DNA of 9,705 bases, taken from positions 1-9,705 of the forward strand of contig CANGRN010000025.1 in assembly GCA_947455695.1 (NCBI GenBank), read 5' to 3'. The notes beneath the pieces were generated by a model that did not search any database, had not been told where the DNA came from, and was given only the letters and a program-made list of their open reading frames with translations. Positions 1-7,892 of this stretch are shown in pieces. Position numbers and translations under genes: made by a program. Origin of the DNA: Alphaproteobacteria bacterium. GTDB taxonomy: Bacteria; Pseudomonadota; Alphaproteobacteria; Micropepsales; Micropepsaceae. The first letter of the stretch is position 1; every line of letters begins with the position of its first letter.

Positions 1-1089
1 AATCAGTATGTGCCCAAGCTGATGGCGGAATTGACCAAGCAGAAGGCGCTGCGCAATGTCTCCACCTCGTTCCTGGACGGGGGCCTGTCGGCCTATGTGA
101 ATGTGGACCGCGACACGGCGGCGCGCTTCGGCGTGACTTCCGCCACGATCGACAATGCGCTGTATGACAGTTTCGGCCAGCGCATCATCACCACCATCTT
201 CACCCAGTCCAGCCAGCGCCGCGTGATCCTGGAAGCCGATCCCAAGCTGCAGAATTCGGTGCAGTCGTTGCAGGATATCTATCTGCCCACCGCCGGCGGC
301 GGCCAGGTGCCGCTGGCCGCCATAGCCAAGGTCGAGCAGCGGGCGACCCAGCTGCAGATCGATCACCTGTCGCAATTCCCTTCGGCCACCTTCTCGTTCA
401 ACGTCGCGCCGGGCTATTCACTGGGCGCGGCGGTGAACGCCATCCAGGCCGCCGAGAAGACCGCGGGGCCGCCGCCCGGCATCACCACCCAGTTCGAAGG
501 CTCCGCCCTGGCGTTCCAGTCGGCGCTGTCCAACGAAATCCTGCTGATCCTGGCCGCCATCGTCACGGTCTATATCGTGCTGGGCGTGCTGTATGAGAGC
601 TTCATCCATCCCGTGACCATCCTGTCCACCCTGCCATCGGCCGGCGTGGGCGCGCTTCTGGCGCTGATCGTCAGCGGTCACGACCTCAACATCGTGTCCA
701 TCATCGGCATCATCCTGCTGATCGGCATCGTCAAGAAGAACGCCATCATGATGATCGACTTTGCGCTGGAGGCCGAGCGCAACGAGGGCAAGTCGCCGCA
801 AGAGGCGATCCACCAGGCCGCCCTGCTGCGTTTCCGTCCCATCCTGATGACCACGGTGGCGGCGCTGTTCGGCGCCCTGCCGCTGATGCTGGGCACGGGC
901 ATGGGCTCGGAACTGCGCCACCCGCTGGGCATTTCCATCGTGGGCGGATTGCTGGTCAGCCAGCTGCTGACCCTGTTCACCACGCCCGTCATCTACATCT
1001 ATTTCGACAAGGCGGGCCGTGACATCCGCGAATGGCGCGCGCGCCGCAAGGCCGCCCATGCCGGACCCGAGCCGGAGCCGGCGGAATGA
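1..1089 (+). CDS. mdtB: RND efflux permease subunit, MdtB-like (3' part only)
   Basis: This is the C-terminal 362 residues of an inner-membrane RND (resistance-nodulation-division) exporter. The reading frame is open at base 1, so the gene starts upstream of the window. The visible part begins in the periplasmic porter/docking region ([18 protein letters not shown], a short [10 protein letters not shown] hairpin, [12 protein letters not shown]). It continues through the last membrane segments: [14 protein letters not shown] (TM8/9), [16 protein letters not shown] (TM10), [11 protein letters not shown] (TM11) and a final segment ending [11 protein letters not shown]. The second Lys of GIVKKNA (visible residue 246) aligns with the proton-relay Lys940 of AcrB. 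Wording throughout is closest to E. coli MdtB as I remember it. The tail is a charged, Pro-rich cytoplasmic stretch ending PEPEPAE. The stop overlaps the next start (ATGA), so this is the upstream member of an MdtB/MdtC pair that in E. coli works as a heterotrimer. The TM4 acidic pair lies outside the window. RND identity is near certain; MdtB rather than another paralogue is likely. Confidence 0.9.
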   Translation, partial: NQYVPKLMAELTKQKALRNVSTSFLDGGLSAYVNVDRDTAARFGVTSATIDNALYDSFGQRIITTIFTQSSQRRVILEADPKLQNSVQSLQDIYLPTAGGGQVPLAAIAKVEQRATQLQIDHLSQFPSATFSFNVAPGYSLGAAVNAIQAAEKTAGPPPGITTQFEGSALAFQSALSNEILLILAAIVTVYIVLGVLYESFIHPVTILSTLPSAGVGALLALIVSGHDLNIVSIIGIILLIGIVKKNAIMMIDFALEAERNEGKSPQEAIHQAALLRFRPILMTTVAALFGALPLMLGTGMGSELRHPLGISIVGGLLVSQLLTLFTTPVIYIYFDKAGRDIREWRARRKAAHAGPEPEPAE

Positions 1090-4000
1090 GTTTTTCCCAG
1101 ATCTTCATCCAGCGGAAGATCGCCACGATCCTGTTGGCACTGGGTCTGGGAATGGCGGGACTGGTGGCCTATTTCCTGCTGCCGGTCGCGCCCTATCCCA
1201 ACATCGATATTCCCACCATCGCGATCAACGCCAACATGCCGGGCGCCTCGCCCGAAACCATGTCGTCCAGCGTGGCGACACCGTTGGAGCGGCATCTGGG
1301 CGCCATTGCCGGGGTCACCGAAATGACCTCGCGCAGCAATATCAACAGCACCCAGATCGTGATGCAGTTCGATATCAAGCGCGACATCGACGGTGCCGCG
1401 CGCGACGTGCAGGCCGCGATCAACGCGGCGCGCGCCGATCTGCCGGCGGCGCTGCGCTCCAATCCGACCTACCGCAAGTTCAATCCCGCCGACCAGCCGG
1501 TGCTGATCCTGGCGCTGACCTCCAAAAGCCTGTCGCCCGGACAGATCTACGACCAGGCCTCCAACATCATCCAGCAGAAGCTGTCGCAGATTTCCGGGGT
1601 GGGCGATGTTTCGCTGACGGGCGCCTCGCTGCCGGCCATCCGCATCGAGCTCAATCCCCGCGCCCTCTTCAAGTACGGCATCGGCCTGGAAGACGTGCGC
1701 GCCGCGGTCAGTTCGGCCAATGCCAACAGCCCCAAGGGCGACATCCAGCAAAAGGGCCAGACTTTCCAGGTCTATGCCAATGACAATGCCGGTCTGGCCG
1801 CGGACTACCAGACCCTGATCGTGGCCTATCGCAACGGTTCTGCGGTGCGCCTGACCGACGTGGCCGAAGTGTTCGATGGAGTGGAGAATGTCCGCAACCT
1901 GGGCACCTTCAACGGCAAGCCCGCCATCCTGGTGCAGATCACCAAGCAGCCCGGCGCCAATGTCATCGAGGTCGTGGACAGCATCCGCCAGCAGCTGCCC
2001 GAGCTGAAGGCGGCGCTGCCGGTCAGCGTCGACCAAGGCATCCTGTTCGACACCACCACCTCCATCCGCAACGCCGTGCATGACGTCGAGGTCAGCCTGA
2101 TCCTTTCGACCCTGCTGGTGATCCTGGTGGTGTTCCTGTTCCTGCGGAACTTCAAGGCCACTTTGGTCCCCACCATCTGCGTGCCGCTCTCGCTCCTGGG
2201 CACGTTCGGGGTCATGTACCTGCTTGGCTTCAGCCTGAACAATTTCTCGCTGATGGCGCTGATCGTCTCCACCGGGTTCGTGGTCGACAACACCATCGTG
2301 GTTCTGGAAAACGTCACCCGGCACCTGGAAAATGGCGAGGACCGCATCACCGCGGCGATGAAGGGCGCGGGCGAAGTCAGCTTCACCGTCCTGTCCATGT
2401 CGATCTCGCTGGTGGCGGTGTTCTTCCCGGTGCTGCTGATCGGCGGGCTGGTGGGACGCATCTTCCACGAATTCGCCGTCACCATCACCACGGCCATCAT
2501 CCTGTCCATGATCGTGTCGCTGACCGTCACGCCGATGATGTGCGCCTATCTGGATTTCACGGTGGCCGAGGACAAGAACTGGCTGATGCGCTGGTCGCGC
2601 CGTTCCATGGACGGGATGCAGGACTTCTACCGCCGCACCCTGACCTGGTCACTGGGCAATCCCAAGACCATCATGATGACCCTGCTGATCGCGGTGGTGC
2701 TGAATTTCTATCTGCTGGGGATCGTGCCCAAGGGCTTCTTCCCTGATACCGATAACGGCATGATTTTCGGCGGCATCCGCGGCGACCAGAGCATTTCCTT
2801 CCAGTCGATGCAGAAGAAATTCCAGCAATTCATCGACATCATCAAGGATGATCCGGCGGTGTTGACGGTGGGCGGCTTTGCCGGCGGCCAGGCAACCAAT
2901 TCGGGCAATGTCTTCGTCACCCTCAAGTCGCGGCGCGAGCGGGGCATGGGTACGCCCGAAGTGATCCAGCGCATGGCCCCCAAGCTGCTCAAGGTGGCCG
3001 GTGCGCGTCTTTTCCTGCAATCGGGCGGCGGCATCCGTGCCGGCGGCCGCCAGGGCAATGGCGATTACCAGTACACCGTCCAGGCAGACACGCTGGAAGA
3101 CCTCAATACCTGGGTGCCCAAGATCACCAACGCGCTGCAGGACGTGCCGCAGCTGCAGGACGTCAATTCCGACCAGCAGGACAAGGGCCTGCAGGTGGAT
3201 TTGAAGATCGACCGCGTCACGGCCGCAAGGCTGGGGCTGAACGCGGCCCAGATCGACAACGCCCTGTATGACGCCTTCGGCCAGCGCCAGGTCTCGACCA
3301 TCTACAAGGACAAGAACCAGTATCATGTGGTTATGGAGGTCGCGCCCGCCTTCTGGCAGAGCCCCGAGACCCTGCACGACATCTTCATCTCGACATCGGG
3401 CGGCTCGGTCAGCGGCACCCAGTCCAGTGCCGGCGCGGGCGGCGCCTTTGTCGTTTCCCCGTCCGCGGGCACGGGCGGCGCTTCGAACAGCCTGACCACC
3501 GGATCGGCCACTTCCTCCAACGCCGCGGCCATTGCCGCCGATGCGGTGCGCAACCAGCAGATCAATTCGGTCGCCACCGGCGCGCGCGGCGGCTCGTCAA
3601 CCGGCGCCAGCGTTTCGACACGCGTGGAAACCATGGTGCCGCTGTCGGCCTTCACCAGCTTTGGGCCGGGCACAACGCCCCTGTCGGTCAATCACCAGGG
3701 GCCCTTCGTCGCCACGACCTTCTCGTTCAGCCTGCCGCCGGGCGTGGCCATCGGCGATGCGCTGAGCGCGATCCAGAACACCATGACCAGGATCAACGTG
3801 CCGATCACGGTACATGGGGAAAGCGCGGGCACCGCCCAGCTCTTCCAGAAGAGCTTTTCCAACATGCCGTTCCTTTTGGTGGCGGCGATCCTGACGATCT
3901 ACATCACCCTGGGCATCCTGTATGAAAGCCTGATCCACCCGATCACGATCATCTCCACCCTGCCGTCGGCGGGTGTGGGCGCGGTGCTGGCGCTGCTGAT

Positions 4001-4445
4001 GTTCAAGACCCAGTTCGACCTGATCGCCACCATCGGCGTGATCCTGCTGATCGGTATCGTCAAGAAGAACGCCATCATCATGATCGATTTCGCCATCGAT
4101 CTGGAGCGCAAGGAGGGGCTCAGCTCCTATGACGCCATCTACAAGGCGTGCCTGCTGCGTTTCCGCCCCATCATGATGACCACCACCGGCGCCATCCTGG
4201 GGGCGCTGCCGCTGGCGATCGGGCTGGGCGAGGGTTCGGAGCTGCGCCAGCCGCTGGGCATCTCCATCGTGGGCGGGCTGTTCCTCAGCCAGATCCTGAC
4301 GCTCTACACCACGCCGGTGATGTTCCTGTACATGGACCGGTTCGGGAACTGGACGAGCGGATTCTGGAACCGGTGGTATCACGGGATGATGGGCGACAAG
4401 CCCGAGGATCACATCCCCACGCCGAAGCCTTCGCCGGCGGAATAG
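1086..4445 (+). CDS. mdtC: RND efflux permease subunit, MdtC-like, with extra docking-domain insertion
   Basis: A complete 1119-residue inner-membrane RND drug/proton antiporter subunit. The ATG at 1086 is chosen over the in-frame upstream start at 1032. It overlaps the mdtB stop (ATGA), has GGAG eight bases upstream, and gives the normal N-terminus [19 protein letters not shown], whose TM1 starts near residue 12. Family motifs include [31 protein letters not shown] and [21 protein letters not shown]. Others are the TM4 region [15 protein letters not shown]10 [19 protein letters not shown] (Lys994 equals AcrB Lys940) and [11 protein letters not shown] in TM11. E. coli MdtC is about 1025 residues. 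Most of the excess is a Gly/Ser/Ala/Thr-rich insertion at about residues 774-848, replacing a tight hairpin in the docking region. The second relay Asp of TM4 is Asn402 after Asp401. The gene is translationally coupled to mdtB, so both subunits probably assemble together. No outer-membrane channel gene follows, because a hairpin and a convergent gene end the unit. RND identity is certain; the MdtC assignment is strong. Confidence 0.95.
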   Translation: MSFSQIFIQRKIATILLALGLGMAGLVAYFLLPVAPYPNIDIPTIAINANMPGASPETMSSSVATPLERHLGAIAGVTEMTSRSNINSTQIVMQFDIKRDIDGAARDVQAAINAARADLPAALRSNPTYRKFNPADQPVLILALTSKSLSPGQIYDQASNIIQQKLSQISGVGDVSLTGASLPAIRIELNPRALFKYGIGLEDVRAAVSSANANSPKGDIQQKGQTFQVYANDNAGLAADYQTLIVAYRNGSAVRLTDVAEVFDGVENVRNLGTFNGKPAILVQITKQPGANVIEVVDSIRQQLPELKAALPVSVDQGILFDTTTSIRNAVHDVEVSLILSTLLVILVVFLFLRNFKATLVPTICVPLSLLGTFGVMYLLGFSLNNFSLMALIVSTGFVVDNTIVVLENVTRHLENGEDRITAAMKGAGEVSFTVLSMSISLVAVFFPVLLIGGLVGRIFHEFAVTITTAIILSMIVSLTVTPMMCAYLDFTVAEDKNWLMRWSRRSMDGMQDFYRRTLTWSLGNPKTIMMTLLIAVVLNFYLLGIVPKGFFPDTDNGMIFGGIRGDQSISFQSMQKKFQQFIDIIKDDPAVLTVGGFAGGQATNSGNVFVTLKSRRERGMGTPEVIQRMAPKLLKVAGARLFLQSGGGIRAGGRQGNGDYQYTVQADTLEDLNTWVPKITNALQDVPQLQDVNSDQQDKGLQVDLKIDRVTAARLGLNAAQIDNALYDAFGQRQVSTIYKDKNQYHVVMEVAPAFWQSPETLHDIFISTSGGSVSGTQSSAGAGGAFVVSPSAGTGGASNSLTTGSATSSNAAAIAADAVRNQQINSVATGARGGSSTGASVSTRVETMVPLSAFTSFGPGTTPLSVNHQGPFVATTFSFSLPPGVAIGDALSAIQNTMTRINVPITVHGESAGTAQLFQKSFSNMPFLLVAAILTIYITLGILYESLIHPITIISTLPSAGVGAVLALLMFKTQFDLIATIGVILLIGIVKKNAIIMIDFAIDLERKEGLSSYDAIYKACLLRFRPIMMTTTGAILGALPLAIGLGEGSELRQPLGISIVGGLFLSQILTLYTTPVMFLYMDRFGNWTSGFWNRWYHGMMGDKPEDHIPTPKPSPAE

Positions 4446-4448
4446 CAA

Positions 4449-4470
4449 AATGCCCGCCGAAGCGGGCATT
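4449..4470 (-). terminator. Hairpin terminator between convergent mdtC and mlaA
   Basis: A perfect 9-bp stem (AATGCCCGC / GCGGGCATT) encloses a 4-base loop. Read on the minus strand, the loop is UUCG closed by a C-G pair, the very stable tetraloop common in terminators. A short T-rich run (ATTTTGC) follows, so it best fits the end of the mlaA transcript, 27 bases after its stop. It begins only 3 bases after the mdtC stop and may also end that transcript, although the plus-strand copy lacks a clear U-tract. The hairpin is seen directly; terminator function is inferred. Confidence 0.75.
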
Positions 4471-4497
4471 GGGCATTTCTGAAAATTCGCGAACGTC

Positions 4498-5229
4498 TTA
4501 CAAATTCGGCAGATCGTCGTTGGCCGCGCCGGGCTTGCCTTCATTGATCTTGGCGTTGCGGCTCTGGCGATACAGGTTGCGGGTCGTCGCATAGAAGTCG
4601 ATGGACGAACGCTCGATGGTTTCCACCGCATCCAGGTTGGAGGCGCGGGCGTCCAGAATGCCGATGCCGAAGCGTACCACCATCCAGGTGTCCTTGCCGT
4701 GAAAGCGGACATAGGTCAGCGGATCAAAAGCCTGGTCCACGCCAACACCCAGCAGATCGCGGGGCGGCAGGGGGCCGGCAAAGGGCAGCACCAGGTAGGA
4801 GCCTTCGGAGACGCCGCTCTTGCCCAGGGTGATGCCGAAATCATTGTCGTGATCGGGAATGCCGATCTTGCTGGCAACATCGATCAGTCCGCCCAGGCCC
4901 ACGGTGGAATTGATCACCAGCCGGCCGGCGGTGTTGACCGCCTTGTCGCCATCGCCCTGCAGCACGTCATTGGCCAGGACGACCGGGGAATTCAGGTTGT
5001 TGAGCGCATTGTGGATGCCGTCGCGCACCGGATCGGGCAACACGGCGCGATAGCCCTTGGCGAGGGGACGGGCCACGGCATGATCCAGGCGCACGTCGAA
5101 ATCGAACACGTCGCGGTTGGTCTTTTCCCAGGGATCATTCTGGGCGAGGGATTCGGGGCTGGGAGTGCTGCAGGCGCTCAGGACCAAGCCCAGAGCCAGC
5201 GCAGAAATGACCGGAAGAGAGATTTTCAT
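4498..5229 (-). CDS. mlaA: MlaA (VacJ) family outer-membrane lipoprotein
   Basis: A 243-residue lipoprotein of the Mla (maintenance of lipid asymmetry) system. MlaA sits in the inner leaflet of the outer membrane as a ring-like channel. It removes misplaced phospholipids from the outer leaflet and passes them to the periplasmic carrier MlaC. The N-terminus is a lipoprotein signal with lipobox LSAC (residues 17-20, lipidated Cys20). Ser at +2 fits outer-membrane sorting. Family blocks are NDPWEKTNRDVFDFD (31-45), ARPLAKGYRAVLPDPVRDG, NNLNSPVVLANDVLQGD, RLVINSTVGLGGLIDVA, DFGITLGKSGVSEGSYLVLP and GPLPPRDLLG. The length is normal. The start is set by the signal peptide; GGTGGGG just upstream is only a modest ribosome-binding site. 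No mlaC, mlaD, mlaE or mlaF is adjacent, so the gene appears to stand alone. It converges on mdtC across 52 bases. Family identity is strong. Confidence 0.95.
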   Translation of the reverse strand: MKISLPVISALALGLVLSACSTPSPESLAQNDPWEKTNRDVFDFDVRLDHAVARPLAKGYRAVLPDPVRDGIHNALNNLNSPVVLANDVLQGDGDKAVNTAGRLVINSTVGLGGLIDVASKIGIPDHDNDFGITLGKSGVSEGSYLVLPFAGPLPPRDLLGVGVDQAFDPLTYVRFHGKDTWMVVRFGIGILDARASNLDAVETIERSSIDFYATTRNLYRQSRNAKINEGKPGAANDDLPNL

Positions 5230-5290
5230 GCCCCACCAAATACAAGTATCGTAATAAAATAACGTTTACGGCGAGTCCTTAACGCCCAAT
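5230..5290 (-). promoter_or_regulatory. Probable promoter region of mlaA
   Basis: Bases 5241-5270 form an AT-rich island in otherwise GC-rich DNA directly upstream of the mlaA start. On the minus strand, TTAAGG (5277-5282) could be a -35. TATTTT (5256-5261, 15-base spacer) or TTTATT (5253-5258, 18-base spacer) could be a -10. Neither pair is a clean consensus. A weak 4-bp dyad, GGCG/CGCC at 5270-5286, overlaps the -35 candidate. Position and base composition suggest a promoter; the exact hexamers are uncertain. Confidence 0.35.
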
Positions 5291-5387
5291 ATCGGTATTC
5301 GTGCCGCAAGGCACAAGAGGGCGCCCGACTTCCTCCCCTGCGGCGTCCTGCCCCTGTTTGGGCCAGTCCGAACGCACAAAACCTCAA

Positions 5388-5585
5388 TTACATGACGGTC
5401 ATACGGGCCGGAAACGGGTGCGGATCAGGCCGTTGCGGATTTGCTACAGGCGCGAAGGATGGCGATGTGAAATTTCCGTCCGCGGCCGGGGCGGCGGGCT
5501 TGTCCATGACCAGCGGAGGGGCTTGCAGGGCCGCCACCCCAAAGCCCAATGCAAAAGCATTCTCTCCCAGAAAACATGCCCGCAT
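5388..5585 (-). CDS. Possible small hypothetical protein (65 aa)
   Basis: I do not recognise this product. Its main support is a good Shine-Dalgarno sequence, GGAAAGG at 5591-5597, five bases before the ATG. It also lies on the same strand as the upstream SDR/membrane-protein pair, 70 bases after that pair ends, so it could be a third cistron. The N-terminal half is mildly hydrophobic (GENAFALGFGVAALQAPPLVM) and could be a weak membrane or signal segment. The C-terminal half is rich in Pro and Ala (KPAAPAADG, NPQRPDPHPFPARM). Third-position GC is less extreme than in neighbouring genes, which counts against long-standing coding use. It may be a chance ORF. Confidence 0.3.
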   Translation of the reverse strand: MRACFLGENAFALGFGVAALQAPPLVMDKPAAPAADGNFTSPSFAPVANPQRPDPHPFPARMTVM

Positions 5586-5655
5586 ATGTGCCTTTCCACA
5601 GGGACAGGTACAAAATGCGATACGGCAACGGGCGACCAGGTGGATCAGAAAGGCA

Positions 5656-6969
5656 TCAGACTTTCTTCGCGGTCCAGTGCAGCGCCCCCGTCATGGCCGC
5701 CAGATCCAGCAGAATCAGGTAGCGGTAATCGCAGGCGATGGAGATCGCCGCGAAGGTGACGGTGAAAACAAGGGCTCCCGCAAGAAGCCCTGCGATGGCC
5801 GCATCGCCTGGCTCGCTCCGCCGCAACAGCAGGACCAGAAGTACCAGCGCCAGCGCCCCCCAAAGAATGTGGGAATAGACGGGTGTGGCGAAGAACAGGT
5901 GCGCGTAATTGGCCATCGCCCGGTCCTGGGGCCGCTTGCCCGGTGTCAGGCCCAGCTGGTGCAGCAGATCGGGCGGTCCCTCTATCCCATTGTGTGAAAA
6001 ATGGCAGGCCGCGCTGTCGGGCGTGGTCAGCACCGCGCCGAACGCCGCCATCCGCACGCGCAGGTAGAGAAGCGGGTGATTGATCACCAGCCCCTTCCAG
6101 GCGCGGCCCATCGTGCCTTCCGGCACGTTGGACAGTTCGTGATTGATGGCGGGATCGGCGGCAAAGGGATCGTTGCGCAGTGGGGTGTAAAGCACCGGAC
6201 TCTTCTGGCGCAGAACCTTTTCAAAGGCTGGATCTTCCGCTGTCAGTGACGGCAGGGGCAGGGTGGGATCGCGCGCCAGCGCACCCGCCAGGTCATAGGC
6301 CTGGCCCAGCCGCACCTGTGCGGCCGCGCCGTCGCCGCCATCGCTGCGCGCCACCAGCCAAAGACTGGTCCCCATGCCAAGGGTCACGGTCACGATCAGA
6401 AATCCGAGCCCCAGCAGCCAGCGCTTGCGGGGCCAGGCGAGCGCCAGCGCCGCCACCGGCAGCAGCACTACCGCGTTCTGGCGCACGCCAGCCGCCAGCG
6501 CCAGCAGCAGTGCCGCCGCCACCAGCCAGCGCCGGCGTTCGGTCTTGGCAAATGCCGCCAGCGCCGTGAATCCGGCGATTGCCGCGTTGGCGCCCAAAAT
6601 GTCTTTCCAGATCTGGCCCTGGAACATCAGGAATTGCGGCGTCAGAACGATGGCCAGCGCCACCAGAACCGTGCCGGTGCTGCGCGGCTTCAAGGGCAGC
6701 AGCACCAGCAAGGCGCCCAGCAGAAGCAGGGTCTGGAAAAGCAGGAACAGCAGGGTGCCAGGCACGATGGCGTCGAACACGCCGAGCAGCCAGGCCATGA
6801 CCGGCGGATGCCAACTGTTGTAGGCGCCGCTGCGGCCGCTGGCGAGCTGCTGCACCGAGTCATAGGTCAGCTGCCCGGGCGCCGTCAGCGCCAGCATCAC
6901 GGCAGCGCCGCCAAGCAGAATCGCGCTGGCGGCCCTGCGCGCGGTCACGTCAGCCGCGCCCGATCTCAT
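5656..6969 (-). CDS. Polytopic membrane protein, GT-C-type glycosyltransferase-like
   Basis: A 437-residue integral membrane protein with about ten predicted hydrophobic segments and one long non-membrane stretch at about residues 208-330. The layout resembles GT-C glycosyltransferases, which move a sugar from a polyprenyl-phosphate carrier on the periplasmic face. The first loop after TM1 carries LTYDSVQQL, with Asp37 in the usual place of the acidic catalytic or metal residue. Then come SWHPP (52-56), QIWKDIL with Trp121-Lys122-Asp123, [11 protein letters not shown] (161-171) and, near the C-terminus, [12 protein letters not shown]. The D...Q / WHP / WKD / RxN / RY pattern matches uncharacterised GT-C-like families such as the DUF6020 type, from memory. 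Donor and acceptor cannot be read from the sequence. The start overlaps the SDR stop (ATGA) with AGAGG directly before it, so translation is probably coupled to the SDR gene. Membrane topology is certain; transferase activity is an inference. Confidence 0.8.
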   Translation of the reverse strand: MRSGAADVTARRAASAILLGGAAVMLALTAPGQLTYDSVQQLASGRSGAYNSWHPPVMAWLLGVFDAIVPGTLLFLLFQTLLLLGALLVLLPLKPRSTGTVLVALAIVLTPQFLMFQGQIWKDILGANAAIAGFTALAAFAKTERRRWLVAAALLLALAAGVRQNAVVLLPVAALALAWPRKRWLLGLGFLIVTVTLGMGTSLWLVARSDGGDGAAAQVRLGQAYDLAGALARDPTLPLPSLTAEDPAFEKVLRQKSPVLYTPLRNDPFAADPAINHELSNVPEGTMGRAWKGLVINHPLLYLRVRMAAFGAVLTTPDSAACHFSHNGIEGPPDLLHQLGLTPGKRPQDRAMANYAHLFFATPVYSHILWGALALVLLVLLLRRSEPGDAAIAGLLAGALVFTVTFAAISIACDYRYLILLDLAAMTGALHWTAKKV

Positions 6970-7706
6970 CCTCTGCCAAAGAGGGGCATCTTGGTGGCCA
7001 TGATGGTGACAAAGGCCACGTTGGATTCCAGCGGCAGGCCGGCCATGAAAGCCACCTGCTGTCCGACATGATCCACGTCCATGCGTGGCTCGATGCCCAT
7101 CTTGCCGTCGGCCTGCAGCACGCCCTGGGTCATGCGCTGGGTCATTTCGGTGGCAGCATTGCCGATGTCGATCTGACCGGCGGTGATGTCAAAGGGCCGC
7201 CCATCCAGGATGATGGATTTGGTCAGGCCGGTGATGGCGTGCTTGGTGGCGGTGTAGGGCGCGCTGTGCGGCCGCGGTCGGTCGGCGCTGATCGAGCCAT
7301 TGTTGATGATGCGGCCGCCCTGCGGCGTCTGCGCCTTCATCATCCGCACCGCTTCCTGGGTGCAGAGGAACGCGCCGGTCAAGTTTACACCGACAATGGC
7401 CTGCCATTGCTCGAAGCTGAGGTCCTCGATCGGGATGGCGGGAGTGCCCATGCCGGCATTGTTGAACAGCATGTCCAGGCGGCCGAATTTGTCCTTGATC
7501 CTGGCGAAGATGGCTTTGACTTGGGTGGGATCGCCCACATCGCCGGATGCGACCAGATGGTCGCCCTTCAGAAGCTTGGCGGTTTCTTCCAGCGCGTCCG
7601 GCTTGCGGCCGACCAGCACGCAGCTCCAGCCCTGGGCGGCAAGCGCCTTGGCGGTGGCCCGGCCCACGCCGCTGCCGGCGCCGGTGATCATTGCGATTTT
7701 GTTCAT
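6966..7706 (-). CDS. Short-chain dehydrogenase/reductase (SDR) family oxidoreductase
   Basis: A 246-residue classical SDR, a soluble Rossmann-fold enzyme that oxidises or reduces a carbonyl/alcohol using NAD(P)(H). The cofactor motif is TGAGSGVG (residues 8-15). NNAG is at 82-85, and the catalytic tetrad Asn108, Ser138, Tyr151 and Lys155 is complete (SAPYTATK). After strand 2 the sequence is VLVGRKPD. Arg34 and the lack of an Asp there favour NADP(H), which is an inference. The length is typical. The C-terminal part ([11 protein letters not shown], then [11 protein letters not shown]) fits an SDR subgroup usually annotated only as family oxidoreductase, so the substrate is unknown. GAGGG four bases before the ATG is a good ribosome-binding site, and it sits in a small tandem TTGAGGGG-TTGAGGGA. 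It is first in a two-gene unit with the GT-C-like gene (4-base overlap) and divergent from the TonB-dependent receptor. Confidence 0.95.
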   Translation of the reverse strand: MNKIAMITGAGSGVGRATAKALAAQGWSCVLVGRKPDALEETAKLLKGDHLVASGDVGDPTQVKAIFARIKDKFGRLDMLFNNAGMGTPAIPIEDLSFEQWQAIVGVNLTGAFLCTQEAVRMMKAQTPQGGRIINNGSISADRPRPHSAPYTATKHAITGLTKSIILDGRPFDITAGQIDIGNAATEMTQRMTQGVLQADGKMGIEPRMDVDHVGQQVAFMAGLPLESNVAFVTIMATKMPLFGRG

Positions 7707-7747
7707 TTGTCCCTCAACCCCTCAAGACGGCTTTGCCGATTGGCCAA

Positions 7748-7777
7748 ACCATAGATTCCATAAGGCTTTAGAGGCAA
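7748..7777 (-). promoter_or_regulatory. Candidate promoter for the SDR/membrane-protein pair
   Basis: On the minus strand, TTGCCT (7772-7777) and TATGGT (7748-7753) are 18 bases apart, giving a sigma70-like pair. The transcript would begin near 7741, about 35 bases before the SDR start. An imperfect dyad (TTTGCC-GATT-GGCCAAA, 7732-7748) lies right at the predicted start site and could be an operator. The match is moderate and unproven. Confidence 0.3.
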
Positions 7778-7840
7778 CAGCGGCGCCGTGCCCCTGTGCT
7801 TTATTTGGCCTCATATTTCCGTTAGAGCTTGCCCCGCCCA

Positions 7841-7892
7841 ACCCAAGGCGCCGGAGCACGCCGGGTGGGGGTTCTATATTGCAGGGGAATTT
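7841..7892 (+). promoter_or_regulatory. Leader hairpin and ribosome-binding site of the TonB-dependent receptor
   Basis: A bulged hairpin pairs ACCC (7841-7844) with GGGT (7863-7866) and GGCG (7847-7850) with CGCC (7859-7862) around an 8-base loop. It is followed by AGGGGA (7884-7889), five bases before the ATG at 7894. This strong Shine-Dalgarno fixes the receptor start. I could not find a convincing promoter for the receptor in the plus direction. The hairpin may be structural noise in GC-rich DNA. Confidence 0.4.

Larger units (their letters stand above)
5230..5655. other. Intergenic stretch between mlaA and the membrane-protein gene
   Basis: This is 426 bases without a confident gene, between the 5' end of mlaA and the 3' end of the GT-C-like gene. 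It holds the AT-rich mlaA promoter region and a GNRA-type small hairpin at 5301-5314 (GTGCC-GCAA-GGCAC). It also holds a self-complementary GGGCGCCC at 5319-5326, an 11-base dyad at 5392-5402 (ATGAC-G-GTCAT) and one possible 65-codon minus-strand ORF at 5388-5585. Plus-strand open frames crossing it give Arg/Pro-rich products with no recognisable domain and run antisense into the neighbouring gene. I see no tRNA, IS end or CRISPR repeat. No clear terminator follows the membrane-protein gene. Confidence 0.6.

Noticed and set aside
418..1059. Minus-strand open frame opposite the mdtB end
   Set aside because: It is a low-quality Gln/Asp/His-rich product, a shadow of the RND gene.
1032..1085. Earlier in-frame start for mdtC
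   Set aside because: It would add 18 residues overlapping the mdtB end and not found at the normal RND N-terminus. The ATG at 1086 has the family N-terminus, a ribosome-binding site and the ATGA overlap.
999..2468. Long minus-strand open frame (489 codons) opposite mdtC
   Set aside because: The product is His/Gln/Asp/Arg-rich with no domain, typical of the complement of a GC-rich gene. The plus strand encodes an unmistakable RND protein.
3597..4712. Minus-strand open frame (371 codons) across the mdtC end and mlaA
   Set aside because: It is antisense to mdtC and out of frame within mlaA, crosses the terminator hairpin, and its product has shadow-like composition.
5425..5628. Alternative minus-strand frame of 67 codons in the gap
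   Set aside because: It uses a TTG start without a clear ribosome-binding site and competes with the better-supported ORF at 5388-5585.
5301..5997. Plus-strand open frames in and beyond the 5230-5655 gap
   Set aside because: They run into the antisense of the GT-C-like gene, and their products are Arg/Pro/Gly-rich without motifs.
7875..7880. TATATT as a -10 box for the receptor gene
   Set aside because: Transcription would start inside the ribosome-binding site, and no -35 is found 16-18 bases upstream.
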